DNA of 39,324 bases from Luteimonas salinisoli (GCF_013425525.1 NZ_JACCKA010000056.1:1-39324), one strand, 5' to 3'. Positions 31,058 to 39,324 are shown, counted from the first letter of the stretch. Made by a program: numbers and translations. The notes: generated by a model not told the origin, from the sequence alone.

Positions 31058-31921
31058 ATGAAGACGACGTACGCGCTGGCGATTCTGCTTCTTTCCGCGC
31101 TCGGGCCGGCGGCCGCGCAGCAGCCGGTGTTCGACATGCACGTGCATCTGCGCGAGGGCGCGACGTCGAGCGGGCAGTACGAGGCGCAGCTGGCGGAAGC
31201 CGGCGTGGAGGTGACCGCCTACGGCGCCATGTGGTTCGGCGGCCCCCACCAGGCGCGCGAAGGCGCGATTGAGCGCATCCGCGAAGGCAACGACGCGATC
31301 GTCGCGCTGGCCGCCGCGAATCCGAAGGTCCTGCCCATCGCTACCGTGCACCCCTACGACGGCGACGCCGCGCTGGAGGAGCTGCAGCGCGTCGCGGCCA
31401 AGGGCGTGAAAGTGCTCAAGATCCATGCGCACACCCAGCGCTTCGATGTCACCGACGCGCGCGTGCTCGCAGTGGTGCGGCACGCCGGCGAGCTCGGCAT
31501 GGTCGTGCTCATGGACAACGCCAACATCATTCCCGGCGACAGCGAGAACCTGTTCAACCTGGCGGTGCAGGCGCCGGGCACGACGTTCGTATTCGCCCAT
31601 ATCGGCGGCCTGAACTTCCGCTTCTGGAACATCCTGGCGCTCGCGCGGACGGCCGACGGCTTCGGCATGGACAACGTCTACTTCGACCTTTCCGGTCCGC
31701 TGCATCTCGCCGCCGGTTCACCGATCGAGGACGAGTTCGTCTGGACGCTGCGCAACGTCGGCATCGATCGCGTGATGCTGGGTTCCGACTATCCCCAGAT
31801 GTCGCTCGCCCGCGCGCTCGAGGCGCTGGAGCGCCTGGACCTGGACGAATCCGAGAAGGCCGCGATCCGCTACGGCAACGCCCAGCGGCTGTTCGATCTC
31901 GGAGCGTCGGATCGGGAGTAG
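31058..31921 (+). CDS. Secreted amidohydrolase-family (metal-dependent) protein
   Basis: 287 residues from ATG 31058; no good ribosome site is present, but a signal peptide (MKTTYALAILLLSALGPAAA) supports it. Amidohydrolase-2 (TIM-barrel) marks are the N-terminal metal His pair DMHVHLREG (His28, His30), KIHAHTQ, TFVFAHIGG and the late Asp in LGSDYPQ. Such enzymes hydrolyse or decarboxylate cyclic or amide substrates. Periplasmic location is unusual for the family. The gene is monocistronic. The product it acts on is unknown. Confidence 0.85.
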   Translation: MKTTYALAILLLSALGPAAAQQPVFDMHVHLREGATSSGQYEAQLAEAGVEVTAYGAMWFGGPHQAREGAIERIREGNDAIVALAAANPKVLPIATVHPYDGDAALEELQRVAAKGVKVLKIHAHTQRFDVTDARVLAVVRHAGELGMVVLMDNANIIPGDSENLFNLAVQAPGTTFVFAHIGGLNFRFWNILALARTADGFGMDNVYFDLSGPLHLAAGSPIEDEFVWTLRNVGIDRVMLGSDYPQMSLARALEALERLDLDESEKAAIRYGNAQRLFDLGASDRE

Positions 31922-31952
31922 CGTGCTTCGCGCCGCGACCCGGCGAGTCGGC

Positions 31953-33803
31953 TCAACGGGTATAGGCAGGCGCGCCCGCCGTGCGCTTGAGCCTGGAGGC
32001 GACCAGGCGCCGGTTGGGTGCGGTGATCACCAGGAAGCTTCCCGGCAGGTCCAGTGCGTCCGCGACGCGCTGAAGGTTGCTGTCCTCGGAGAGGATCAGC
32101 CCGCGCCACGAGACCAGCACCACGTAGTGGGGCAGCTCGTTCGGATCGTCGCTGACGTGCTTGCGCACGACCCAGGCCTTCTTGACCGTGCCGAGCGCGT
32201 CCAGCTGCCGCCGCAGCCCGTCCAGTGCATCCACGGACAACCCGTGGGGCAGCAGGATGTCGGACCGGCCGACCTTTCCGCGGTTTGCGGCGGTGCGGTC
32301 CTGCTGCGCGTAGAGGCGGCGGAGCGCCTTCTCGGCCTCCGCCTGGCCGGCCTCGTCGGCGACCGCCGAGAAATGCTGCGCCAGCAGCGCCGCGCCCGGT
32401 TCTATCGCGTTGCTGTCCAGGGCCATCGCGGTGCGGACGTGTTCCACGCCCGCCGCGTCTTCGCGCTCGAGCAGCAGCTGGCCGAGACGGAAGCGGGAAA
32501 GCGCATCGTCCGGTGCGGCTTCGACCGCGCGCTGGAACAGGGGGAGGGCGTCGACTTCCGGGCGCAGGTCGGCGACCAGCAGGGCGTACTGGACGGCCTG
32601 CTCGGGCGAGCGCTCCACGACCTGCTCCAGCTCGGCGAGCCGGGCGCTGTCCTCGATGTGGCGGGCATGGTTGCCGGTCCATGCCGCCTCGACGCCCTGG
32701 CGCCATTCGTCGCTGAAGCGCGCTTCCAGTACGGTGGCCAGGTCGCCCAGCCAGGCATCCGCGAAGGAGCGGTGCGGGGCGCCGTCCAGGCGCGGAACCT
32801 CCACGCCCAGCGCATCGAGGCGCTGGGCGAGCGTCGGGTGGGTGTCATGATGGCCGGCGGCGGCGGTCAGCGCCTCGCCGAGACGCGCGGCGTCGTCCGT
32901 GCCGCTGCTGCGCAGGTGCTGCGCCATGTCCCGGTAGAGGCAGGACGGCGGTAGCGGCTGCTGCGCGTTGCATCTGCGCACGTAGGGCCAGAAATCGCGC
33001 TCGAGCCGCTCGCCGCCCAGGTGCACGCGCACCAGGGCGCGCCCCGCGGGCCCGGGGCCGACCACGGCGGCCGCGGCTGCGTCGGCCTGGTATTCGTTGG
33101 CGCGGGCCAGGGAGAAGCTGTAGGCGTCGAAGAACGGCGCGTACCAGTCGAAGAACGTCATGAAGGGTTTCGCGGCCCAGGCGCCGCCCTGCGAGAGCGC
33201 GGCGAGCACGCGATACCAGCTGATCCGGACCTGGTGGATCCACCCGCCGAAGCGGTTGTGGCCGCCGCCGAAGTGGCCGAATTCGTGGGCGATCACCGCC
33301 GCCATCTCCTCGCGTTCGAGCAGCTGCATGAGCGGCAGGCCGAGCACCAGGTAGTGCCTGTGACCGAACAGGCCCGAGGCGCGCGGAACGCTCGCCGCCG
33401 CGGCATTGAGTTCGGCGTTGACGATGATGGCGTCGAGCTTCGGCGCGCGCGTCGCCCGGCGCAGGCGCTCGACCTCCGCCACGAGCCCGGGCGCTTCGCC
33501 GGGGGCCAGCCGATGGCCGTCCGGCGGGTCGAAGCGGATCCACAGCGCCCTGAGCACCAGCCACCCGAACGCTACCGGGATCCAGACGATCTTGAGCAGC
33601 TTGACCAGCAGGATCGGGCTGACGAGAAAAAGCACCACCACCAGGCCCGCCGACGCCGCCAGCGCGAGCGTGGCCGATCCTCCCAGCACGGCGAAGCCCA
33701 GGCCCGCCAGCAGTGCGAGCTTGAACTTGTACCAGCCCGGAGATTCGCGCGACTCGCGGTCCAGTCGCTCCACCAGCACCGCGCGGCTTGCAGCTGTTTG
33801 CAT
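31953..33803 (-). CDS. Membrane-bound M48 peptidase with TPR-like C-terminus
   Basis: 616 residues from ATG 33803. Two strongly hydrophobic segments (about 28-88, LALLAGLGFAVLGGSATLAL and ILLVKLLKIVWIPVAFGWLV) anchor the protein. The zinc site is IAHEFGHFGGGHN (His173, Glu174, His177) with the third ligand Glu237 in NEYQADAA, the M48 pattern of HtpX/Ste24-like peptidases. From about residue 430 the sequence is rich in TPR-like helices (VVERSPEQAVQYALLVADLR, AAPDDALSRFRLGQLLLERE). A weak poly-G precedes the start. M48 enzymes degrade misfolded membrane proteins or have other quality-control roles; that role here is inference. Confidence 0.88.
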   Translation of the reverse strand: MQTAASRAVLVERLDRESRESPGWYKFKLALLAGLGFAVLGGSATLALAASAGLVVVLFLVSPILLVKLLKIVWIPVAFGWLVLRALWIRFDPPDGHRLAPGEAPGLVAEVERLRRATRAPKLDAIIVNAELNAAAASVPRASGLFGHRHYLVLGLPLMQLLEREEMAAVIAHEFGHFGGGHNRFGGWIHQVRISWYRVLAALSQGGAWAAKPFMTFFDWYAPFFDAYSFSLARANEYQADAAAAAVVGPGPAGRALVRVHLGGERLERDFWPYVRRCNAQQPLPPSCLYRDMAQHLRSSGTDDAARLGEALTAAAGHHDTHPTLAQRLDALGVEVPRLDGAPHRSFADAWLGDLATVLEARFSDEWRQGVEAAWTGNHARHIEDSARLAELEQVVERSPEQAVQYALLVADLRPEVDALPLFQRAVEAAPDDALSRFRLGQLLLEREDAAGVEHVRTAMALDSNAIEPGAALLAQHFSAVADEAGQAEAEKALRRLYAQQDRTAANRGKVGRSDILLPHGLSVDALDGLRRQLDALGTVKKAWVVRKHVSDDPNELPHYVVLVSWRGLILSEDSNLQRVADALDLPGSFLVITAPNRRLVASRLKRTAGAPAYTR

Positions 33804-34048
33804 CGATGGCCCCCCGATCGGCAGGAATCTAGCAGAAAACCCTTCTGGACCGCCGCCCCCCCCCAAGCCATGGGCGGCGTGGAGCCCGGTGTCGGCAGAG
33901 TGCTTCGGAAACCGCGCGGCCCGAATCCGGCTCACGCCACCGTGGCCTGCTCCAGGCACCGGGAGCCGGTCTTCTTTTCGCCGGCTGTCGATTGCGGCCG
34001 GGCCGGATCGTCTGATGATCGAGCCCCCTTGCTGTCAGGAGAAATCGC

Positions 34049-34147
34049 ATGCCGCTTGCCAAGCCCATCACCCCGCACCGGTGTTTCGACGGCCAGGCCA
34101 GGGAGGCGGCCGGCTTCCATCGCGCGGTCTTGCCGGGGGAGCGCTGA
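34049..34147 (+). pseudogene. Truncated PhnB-like VOC protein gene start
   Basis: ATG 34049 has an intact AGGAG seven bases upstream and encodes a 32-residue frame, then TGA. The peptide (MPLAKPITPHRCFDGQAREA, then AGFHRAVLPGER) matches the opening of PhnB/3-dmu-9-type VOC proteins, whose first about 30 residues read ITP-x-L-WFD-x-QAEEAA-x-FY-x-x-FP. All the rest of such a gene (usually about 140 residues) is missing. The next gene begins one base after the stop. A deletion has probably fused the two. Confidence 0.6.
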
Positions 34148-34148
34148 G

Positions 34149-34364
34149 ATGGCCAACGAGAAGAAGGTGAAAGGCCCGGCTTCCTACTTTCCTTCCATCG
34201 AGAAGACGTACGGCGAGCCGATCGGCCATTGGCTCGGCGTGCTCGCGGCCATGAAGGGAAAGAAGCACATGGAGATGGTGGCCGCGCTCAAGTCCGCGCA
34301 CGGGATCGGGCATGGCCACGCCAACGCCCTGGTCGCCCACTATCGCGCGCAGGGCGGCGGCTGA
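34149..34364 (+). CDS. DUF4287 domain protein
   Basis: 71 residues, small helical. The pattern GPASYFPSIEKTYGEPIGHW followed by LAAMKGKKHMEMVAALKSAH and GIGHGHANALVAHYRA is characteristic of DUF4287, a domain of unknown function common in xanthomonads and actinobacteria, and often found with DUF5655. GGGGGAGC lies about eight bases upstream. One base separates it from the stop of the truncated VOC frame, so it may be translated by re-initiation from that start. No further partner gene is nearby. Confidence 0.88.
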   Translation: MANEKKVKGPASYFPSIEKTYGEPIGHWLGVLAAMKGKKHMEMVAALKSAHGIGHGHANALVAHYRAQGGG

Positions 34365-34443
34365 GGGACGAATGACTTCCGGCGCGTTCGCCGCCGGGGG
34401 CGTATGGCGTATCTTGCCCGGGGTCCCCCAGCGAGTCGCCAGG

Positions 34444-35460
34444 ATGCCGTCCAAAGCGCTGCAGTTGCTGCTGGTTCTCGCGTGGTCGCTGGCATTCGGC
34501 GCCGGGCTCGCATGTACGGCGACCGCCGGACCACGCGAGAACCGCGATCCGGACGCAGCCGGCCTGGTGACCGAAGACCTGCCGCGGTTCTGGGCCGCCT
34601 GGAACGAGGCCGCGCAAACCGGCGACCGCGCGCAACGGGTCGCGGCGTTCCAGCGCGGCTACCTGGATCGCGGGACGCCCGGGCTGGAGGCGTTCACGCG
34701 GCTGCGGATCCACAGCGCCGACCGGCTGGTATCGGCCATCGACGAGCATCCGCGCTACTACGCTTCCCTGCGTGGGAGCGGCGACCTGCTGGAGGCGCAG
34801 AAGCCCGCGATCCGCGAGGCGCTGCGGAGCATGGCTGCGGTGTACCCCGGAGGCGTGTTCCCGGACGTGTACTTCCTGATCGGACGCATGAACTCGGGCG
34901 GCACGCTCGACGAGGCAGGGCTGCTGATCGGCCTGGAAATGTACGGCCGCGGCGATGGCGTGCCGCTGGGCGAACTTGGAGAGTGGCATCGGGCGGTGGT
35001 GGGAGAGCTCGCCAACCTGCCCGATATCGTGGCGCACGAATGGGTGCACTTTCAGCAAAGCCCGGAGGTGCAGGACCAGCCCACGCTGCTGCGCGCCGCG
35101 CTCCGCGAGGGCGTCGCCGATTTCCTCTCCGAGCTGGGCACGGGCCGGCACATCAATCAGCACGTCCATGCCTGGGCCGAGCCGCGCGCCGCCGGGCTGT
35201 GGGCGGAGTTCGCGCAGATGATGGACGGCAGCGATTACACGGGATGGCTGTATGACACCCAGGCCGGCGACGGACGCCCGGCCGATCTTGGCTACTGGAT
35301 GGGCTACCGGATCGCCCGGGCGTACTACCGGCGCGCGGCGGACAAGCGCGAGGCCATCCGCGACATGCTGCGCATCGAGGATGCGGCCGCCTTTCTCGAG
35401 GCGAGCGGCGTGACGGAGGAGTTCGAGCGGAGCGGACGGGCGGGCGAGCGAAAGGAGTAG
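34444..35460 (+). CDS. Secreted DUF2268-like zinc protease
   Basis: 338 residues from ATG 34444, which gives a signal peptide (MPSKALQLLLVLAWSLAFGA, then AGLAC); an ATG at 34372 with GAGGG four bases upstream would add 24 residues and cannot be excluded. The active-site motif is AHEWVHFQQ (His198, Glu199, His202) with a downstream LREGVADFLSEL (Glu222), the pattern of the DUF2268 putative Zn-dependent proteases. Other features are YFLIGRMNSGGTLDEAGLLI and TGWLYDTQ. The nearby AGLAC could be a weak lipobox. Substrate unknown. Confidence 0.85.
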   Translation: MPSKALQLLLVLAWSLAFGAGLACTATAGPRENRDPDAAGLVTEDLPRFWAAWNEAAQTGDRAQRVAAFQRGYLDRGTPGLEAFTRLRIHSADRLVSAIDEHPRYYASLRGSGDLLEAQKPAIREALRSMAAVYPGGVFPDVYFLIGRMNSGGTLDEAGLLIGLEMYGRGDGVPLGELGEWHRAVVGELANLPDIVAHEWVHFQQSPEVQDQPTLLRAALREGVADFLSELGTGRHINQHVHAWAEPRAAGLWAEFAQMMDGSDYTGWLYDTQAGDGRPADLGYWMGYRIARAYYRRAADKREAIRDMLRIEDAAAFLEASGVTEEFERSGRAGERKE

Positions 35461-35515
35461 GGACTGGAGCCGGCCTTCCGGCGGCGCGGGCGAACCTGGC
35501 CCGGGGCCACAAACG

Positions 35516-35535
35516 CTCTCCCGCATGCAGGAGAG
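35516..35535. terminator. Possible hairpin between convergent genes
   Basis: CTCTCC at 35516-35521 pairs with GGAGAG at 35530-35535 across an eight-base loop. A second short stem GCCGG/CCGGC lies at 35469-35482. Neither has a T-run. Confidence 0.3.
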
Positions 35536-35592
35536 GCTCCGAAGCCGAGAGCGCCGTCGCACTGCGTGCAGGGCGGTACATCCGGCGTCTTC

Positions 35593-36693
35593 TCAACACC
35601 CGCGCTTGTGGAAGTACACCTGCTCCGCGGCCCAGCGCAGCGGCGGCGAGTGCAGCAGCAGGTCGAAGGGCCAGTCGAACTGCAGGCGGTCGTAGGCCCA
35701 GCGCAGGGCGCGCTTGGCGCGAAAACGCGGCGCCGCCTCCACGGCCGCCTGCTCGGGCCGGGGACCGCCGTCGCGCAGGTGCGCGGCGATGGCGCGGCCG
35801 ACGGACCAGCCGTGCTCCCACGCGGAGTGGATGCCGCCCGCGGTGACCGGCGAGACGATGCCGGCGGCGTCGCCCACCAGGATCGCGCGGTGGCGTGCCA
35901 TGTCGAACACCGGGCCGCCGCAGGGGATCAGCCCGGCGCGGGTGTGTCCGGGCCTGAGGTGGCGCGGCAGGCCACCAGCGCGGCCGACGCGCAGCAGGAA
36001 GTCGTCGATGTCGGGCACGCGGGCGTTCGCCGGGTCGTGGCGCAGCGCCAGGCCGGCCTGCACGCCGGTGGGGCTCTGCGCGATCCAGCCGATGTAGCCG
36101 GGTGCGTAGCGTTTGCTGATGAAGCAGTGCAGCGCATCGGGCCGGGCGAGCGTGGCGCCGGGAAACTCGTACTCGATGCCGTAGAGGAACTGGCGCACTT
36201 CGCCCAGCCCGCAGAGCCGGGCCACCCGCGAGCGCGCGCCGTCGGCGCCGACCAGGTAGCGCGTGGCGCCCACACCGTTCACCCGCCAGCCGTGGGCGGT
36301 GCGCTCGGCTGCGGTGAGCGAGGTGCCCAGGCGCAGGTCCACGCCGTGGTCGTGCAGCTGCCCGGCCAGCCAGCGCATGACGGCGGGGGTGTCGGTGGTG
36401 AGGAAGTAGTAGCCCGGCGCGGCGAGCGCGACCTGCTTCAGGCTCGGCGCGTACAGACGCACTTCCTCGATGCGCCGGGTCATGGAGGCGGGGAGCTGGT
36501 TGAGCAGGGTGCGCTCGGCGGCCTCCTTGACGATGATCCCGGTGGTGCGCAGTTTCTCGCCCGGATCGCGCTTGCGTTCGAGCACGCACACGCGCAGCCC
36601 GCGCTGCGCGGCGGCGATCGCGCAGGCGGCGCCGGCGAAGCTGGCGCCGACCACCACGACGTCGGGAGCGGATGAGGGCGTTGCGTTGTCCAT
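35593..36693 (-). CDS. Geranylgeranyl-reductase-like FAD-dependent oxidoreductase
   Basis: 366 residues; GGAGC six bases upstream of ATG 36693. The N-terminus is an FAD-binding beta-alpha-beta (VVVVGASFAGAACAIAAAQR), although the third glycine of GxGxxG is replaced by Ser. Further motifs are ERKRDPGEKLRTTGIIVKEA, YLVGADGARSRVARLCGL and the terminal FAD motif ILVGDAAGIVSPVTAGGIHS. This is the geranylgeranyl-reductase/digeranylgeranyl-glycerophospholipid-reductase group, which also includes halogenases and quinone-related monooxygenases. Substrate cannot be read from the sequence. It is convergent with the DUF2268 gene. Confidence 0.85.
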   Translation of the reverse strand: MDNATPSSAPDVVVVGASFAGAACAIAAAQRGLRVCVLERKRDPGEKLRTTGIIVKEAAERTLLNQLPASMTRRIEEVRLYAPSLKQVALAAPGYYFLTTDTPAVMRWLAGQLHDHGVDLRLGTSLTAAERTAHGWRVNGVGATRYLVGADGARSRVARLCGLGEVRQFLYGIEYEFPGATLARPDALHCFISKRYAPGYIGWIAQSPTGVQAGLALRHDPANARVPDIDDFLLRVGRAGGLPRHLRPGHTRAGLIPCGGPVFDMARHRAILVGDAAGIVSPVTAGGIHSAWEHGWSVGRAIAAHLRDGGPRPEQAAVEAAPRFRAKRALRWAYDRLQFDWPFDLLLHSPPLRWAAEQVYFHKRGC

Positions 36694-36861
36694 CGAAGCT
36701 CCAGGGGAGGGAACGCCCGGAACGGTATCGATACGCTGCGAAGCCACGATGGGGGGAATGTGAAGCGGGATTGAAGGATCCGCCGAGCCTGGGCGCACGA
36801 GCCGTCGCGCGCCGCGATAGAGTGGGCCCGAAACTGTTGTTTTCCACACGGAGTCCGTGCC

Positions 36862-37185
36862 ATGTACGCAGTTTTCAGGGAGACGACGTACGCGCCGGAG
36901 CGGCCGATCCAGGACGCTCCCGAGTTCGTCGAGTTCGATCGCCTGCACGCCGGGCGGCCCGGCTATCGCGGCACCGTCGTGACGGATGTCGGCGACGGGC
37001 GCCATCTGACGATGACGCTCTGGGCCACGGCCGACGACATGCACGCCGCGCGCGAGGCGCTGGGCCCGGCCATCGGCAAGCTGCTCGGTCCGCTGATGAC
37101 GGCGCCGTCGGTGCTGCTCGGCACGGGACCCGTCGTCGTCAACGACCTGCTGGAGGCCGCTGCGGCAGACGGCGACATTCGCTGA
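36862..37185 (+). CDS. Small dimeric alpha/beta-barrel (ABM-like) protein
   Basis: 107 residues. A short ferredoxin-like pattern (YAVFRETTYAPERPIQDAPE, then GYRGTVVTDVGDGRHLTMT and LWATADDMHAAREALGPAIG) is typical of the dimeric alpha/beta-barrel group that includes antibiotic-monooxygenase-like domains. No catalytic residue is diagnostic. GGAG about nine bases upstream supports ATG 36862. It is transcribed away from the flavoprotein gene, across a 168-bp gap. Confidence 0.78.
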   Translation: MYAVFRETTYAPERPIQDAPEFVEFDRLHAGRPGYRGTVVTDVGDGRHLTMTLWATADDMHAAREALGPAIGKLLGPLMTAPSVLLGTGPVVVNDLLEAAAADGDIR

Positions 37186-37311
37186 TCCGGCAGCCTCGCG
37201 GATGCCTCCGGGGGCGACCCCGGCTTCGGGTTTGCGGGTACCATCGCCCGCTGTGCCCGAAGCGTCCGGCCGGTGCCGCGGCGACGGCGACGCGGGCTCC
37301 ATGGAGAACAG

Positions 37312-38781
37312 GTGGCGTCATCCGCGCACCCGACCAGCGCGCCGCGCGCAGGGGCATCCATTCGCCGGCGCGTGGGGCTGGCGCTGGGCCCGCTGCTGTT
37401 CGCGCTGACGTATTTCGTTCCTGCTCTCACCGGGCTGGACGATGCGCCACGGGCGGTGCTGGCGGTCACGCTGTGGGTCGCGACCTGGTGGATCACCGAG
37501 GCGATGCCGATCCCGGCGACCTCATTGATGCCGATCTTCCTGCTGCCGCTCACCGGCGGCGCGGACGAGCGCACCGCGACGATGGCCTACGGCAATCCGA
37601 TCGTCTTCATGTACATGGGCGGCTTCACGATCGCCCTGGCGATCCAGAAGTGGGACCTGCACAAGCGCATCGCCATGGCGATCCTGTCGATGGTCGGGGC
37701 GGGCGGGCAGCGCATCACCCTGGGCATCATCCTGGCCACGGCGTTCCTGTCGATGTGGATCTCCAACGCGGCCACCGCGCTGATGATGCTGCCGATCGGC
37801 CTGGCGCTGATCGAGGAGATCCGCCGGGAGCGGATCTACGACGAGGACACGCTCCGGCGCTTCGCCAAGGGCCTGCTGCTGTCGATCGCCTACGCCGCCT
37901 CCATCGGCGGCCTGGCCACGCTGATCGGCTCGGTACCGAACGCGGTGTTCGCGGCGGTATCGCAGCAGAACCTCGGCCGCACGGTCACCTTCGCCGAGTG
38001 GTTCCTGTTCGCCTCGCCGCTCACCGCGCTGATGCTGGCGGCGCTCTACGTCTACATGACGCGCTTCAGGTTTCGCGTGCGTACGGAACGGGAGATCGGC
38101 AGCGGCTTCGCCCGCGAGCAGTTGCGGCGGCTGGGCCCGATGGGATTCGAGGAGAAGGCGGTGCTGGCGGTGTTCGCCGCCGTTGGCGCGCTGTGGATCG
38201 GCAGCGGCTTCCTGCCGGCGGCGCTGCGCCTGTCGGACACCTCGATCTCGATGATCGGCGCGGTGAGCCTGTTCCTGCTGCCGGCCCGGCGCGGGCGCGG
38301 GCGGCTGATGGGCTGGCCGGACATGCGCGACCTGCCGTGGGGCCTGTTGCTGCTGTTCGGCGGCGGGCTGTCGCTGGCGGCCGCGTTCGAGAGCTCGGGC
38401 CTGACCGCGTGGTTCGGCGGGCTGCTGGCGGGGCTGCAGGTGCTGCCGTTCGCGCTGATCGTGGTGGCGCTGGCGGCGATCGTGCTGCTGATGACCGAGG
38501 TGATGTCGAATACCGCGGTCTCCAACATGCTGATCCCGGTCGGTATCGGTCTGGCGCTGGGCATCGGCGCCGACCCGCACGCGATCATGGCGGTGATCGC
38601 GCTGTCGGCCAGCTGCGCCTTCATGCTGCCCATTTCCACGCCGCCCAACGCCGCGGTCTTCAGCTCCGACTACATCGCCATCGACGACATGGTGCGCGCA
38701 GGGATCTGGATCAACCTGGCCGCGGTGATCCTGATCAGCGCTTTCGTGCTGCTGTGGCAGCCGGTGGCGATGCCGGGCTGA
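37312..38781 (+). CDS. DASS/SLC13 family sodium-coupled anion transporter
   Basis: 489 residues from GTG 37312, with GGAG six bases upstream. Twelve or so hydrophobic helices are visible. The SLC13 signatures are present: TWWITEAMPIPATSLMPIFL, the first Ser-Asn pair MWISNAATALMMLPIG and the second SNT motif in TEVMSNTAVSNMLIPVG. Another mark is SIAYAASIGGLATLIGSVPN. Members move dicarboxylates, sulfate or similar anions with sodium at the inner membrane. The substrate is not known. The upstream reading frame could start earlier at 37273, but without a ribosome site. Confidence 0.9.
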   Translation: MASSAHPTSAPRAGASIRRRVGLALGPLLFALTYFVPALTGLDDAPRAVLAVTLWVATWWITEAMPIPATSLMPIFLLPLTGGADERTATMAYGNPIVFMYMGGFTIALAIQKWDLHKRIAMAILSMVGAGGQRITLGIILATAFLSMWISNAATALMMLPIGLALIEEIRRERIYDEDTLRRFAKGLLLSIAYAASIGGLATLIGSVPNAVFAAVSQQNLGRTVTFAEWFLFASPLTALMLAALYVYMTRFRFRVRTEREIGSGFAREQLRRLGPMGFEEKAVLAVFAAVGALWIGSGFLPAALRLSDTSISMIGAVSLFLLPARRGRGRLMGWPDMRDLPWGLLLLFGGGLSLAAAFESSGLTAWFGGLLAGLQVLPFALIVVALAAIVLLMTEVMSNTAVSNMLIPVGIGLALGIGADPHAIMAVIALSASCAFMLPISTPPNAAVFSSDYIAIDDMVRAGIWINLAAVILISAFVLLWQPVAMPG

Positions 38782-38802
38782 TCCGGCGGCCGGGCACCGC
38801 GG

Positions 38803-38826
38803 TGAGCGGCGCTGCCGCGGCGCTCA
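38803..38826. terminator. Hairpin between convergent genes
   Basis: TGAGCG pairs with CGCTCA (38803-38808, 38821-38826), and a further three pairs form past one mismatch around a TGCC loop. It lies between the transporter and the AHSA1-like gene, overlapping the end of the latter. Confidence 0.45.
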
Positions 38827-39267
38827 GTCCGGGATCTCCGGTTCGACCAGCTGCGCGAGCAGCGCCAGCGACTGCTGCCAGCCCAGGTAGCAGCCGTCGG
38901 CCGGGATCACGTCCGGCACGCCTTCCTGCACCACGTCGAGTTCGGTGCCGCAGGCGACCGCCCGCAGCGTGACGGTGACGGTCATCTCGCCCGGGAGCCC
39001 GGGATCGTCGAAGCGGTCGGTGTGGCGGATGCGCTCGTTGGGCACCAGTTCGAGGTACTCGCCCCCGAAGCCGTGGCTGTTGCCGGTGGTGAAGTTGGTG
39101 AACGACATGCGGTAGCGGCCGCCGACCCTGGCGTCCATGTCGTGCACTGTGCCGGTGAAACCGTGCGGCGGCAGCCATTTGCACATCGCGGCCGGTTCGA
39201 GGAACGCGCGATAGACGCGCTCGGGCGGCGCGGCCAGGACGCGGTGGAGACGGATGGTGGCAGGCAT
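38824..39267 (-). CDS. AHSA1/SRPBCC family protein
   Basis: 147 residues; GGAG seven bases upstream of ATG 39267. The START/Bet v 1-like AHSA1 pattern is clear: IRLHRVLAAPPERVYRAFLE, PAAMCKWLPPHGFTGTVHDM, GGRYRMSFTNFTTG and the C-terminal helix GCYLGWQQSLALLAQLVEPE. The fold binds hydrophobic ligands; similar genes often sit near ArsR-type regulators, but upstream sequence is cut off after about 57 bases, so its partner cannot be seen. It is convergent with the DASS transporter. Confidence 0.92.
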   Translation of the reverse strand: MPATIRLHRVLAAPPERVYRAFLEPAAMCKWLPPHGFTGTVHDMDARVGGRYRMSFTNFTTGNSHGFGGEYLELVPNERIRHTDRFDDPGLPGEMTVTVTLRAVACGTELDVVQEGVPDVIPADGCYLGWQQSLALLAQLVEPEIPD

Positions 39268-39324
39268 GGCGATGCTCCGGAAGCAGAGGACGACCCTCTG
39301 CTCCAGCGACGAGCCGGGCACGCC

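Noticed and set aside
1..39324. CRISPR array, tRNA, rRNA or prophage genes
   Set aside because: No spaced direct repeats of the right size, no cloverleaf or rRNA-like stretch, and no phage structural or integrase gene was seen.

Overview
The window is very GC-rich DNA with many GTG starts. Its gene content (an IS4 transposase of a type common in Lysobacter, a cellobionate-phosphorylase-like GH94 enzyme, a sugar transporter behind a LacI-type operator, PQQ-type sugar dehydrogenases) points to a gammaproteobacterium of the Xanthomonadaceae/Lysobacteraceae, such as Lysobacter, Luteimonas, Pseudoxanthomonas or a relative. This placement is by recognition of families, not by database comparison. 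No rRNA, tRNA, CRISPR array, prophage or defence island was seen. I support 37 protein-coding genes, one weak small ORF and three gene remnants.

Region 1 (1-8.1 kb) is a repeat-rich patchwork. An intact IS4-family element (19-1368, 11-bp target duplication) sits inside one copy of a short dispersed repeat, core GGGGTCAGGTTCA. Further copies lie at 2097-2148, 7479-7505 and 8091-8109 and bracket small gene cassettes (a DUF6958 protein; a TraB-like secreted protein; a GlcG-type haem-binding protein). A truncated start of a REP-associated transposase (RAYT-like) and an orphan 3' tail of a second sugar dehydrogenase gene mark past rearrangements. The fixed core is a divergent pair: a membrane one-component regulator with a TolB-type propeller (2159-4405, minus) and a secreted cytochrome c/PQQ sugar dehydrogenase fusion (4556-6049), followed by a RidA-like gene.

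Region 2 (8.1-22 kb) holds a small lipoprotein, a lipoprotein sugar dehydrogenase with a DUF2231 membrane protein in an operon, a hexamer microsatellite, a YdeI/OmdA-type protein, a TerB-like helical protein, a secreted PHB-depolymerase-family esterase with Ig-like and DNRLRE-type domains, a cupin/thioesterase operon divergent from a LysR gene, a serine hydrolase, a YceH protein, a membrane-anchored AraC regulator, a small membrane protein, and an AraC/VOC/NIPSNAP run.

Region 3 (22-29.2 kb) is the most coherent pathway: gluconokinase, a GH94 phosphorylase and a GPH-type sugar transporter on the minus strand, with a divergent secreted beta-helix protein. The likely chemistry is cellobionate (or a related aldonate disaccharide) uptake, phosphorolysis to glucose-1-phosphate plus gluconate, and phosphorylation of gluconate to 6-phosphogluconate. 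A near-palindromic LacI-type operator lies upstream of the transporter, but no LacI regulator is in the window.

Region 4 (29.2 kb to end) contains an azoreductase/LysR divergent pair, a secreted amidohydrolase, a membrane M48 peptidase with TPR-like tail, a truncated VOC gene start fused to a DUF4287 gene, a secreted zinc-protease-like DUF2268 protein, a geranylgeranyl-reductase-like flavoprotein, a small dimeric alpha/beta-barrel protein, a DASS/SLC13 transporter and an AHSA1/SRPBCC protein.
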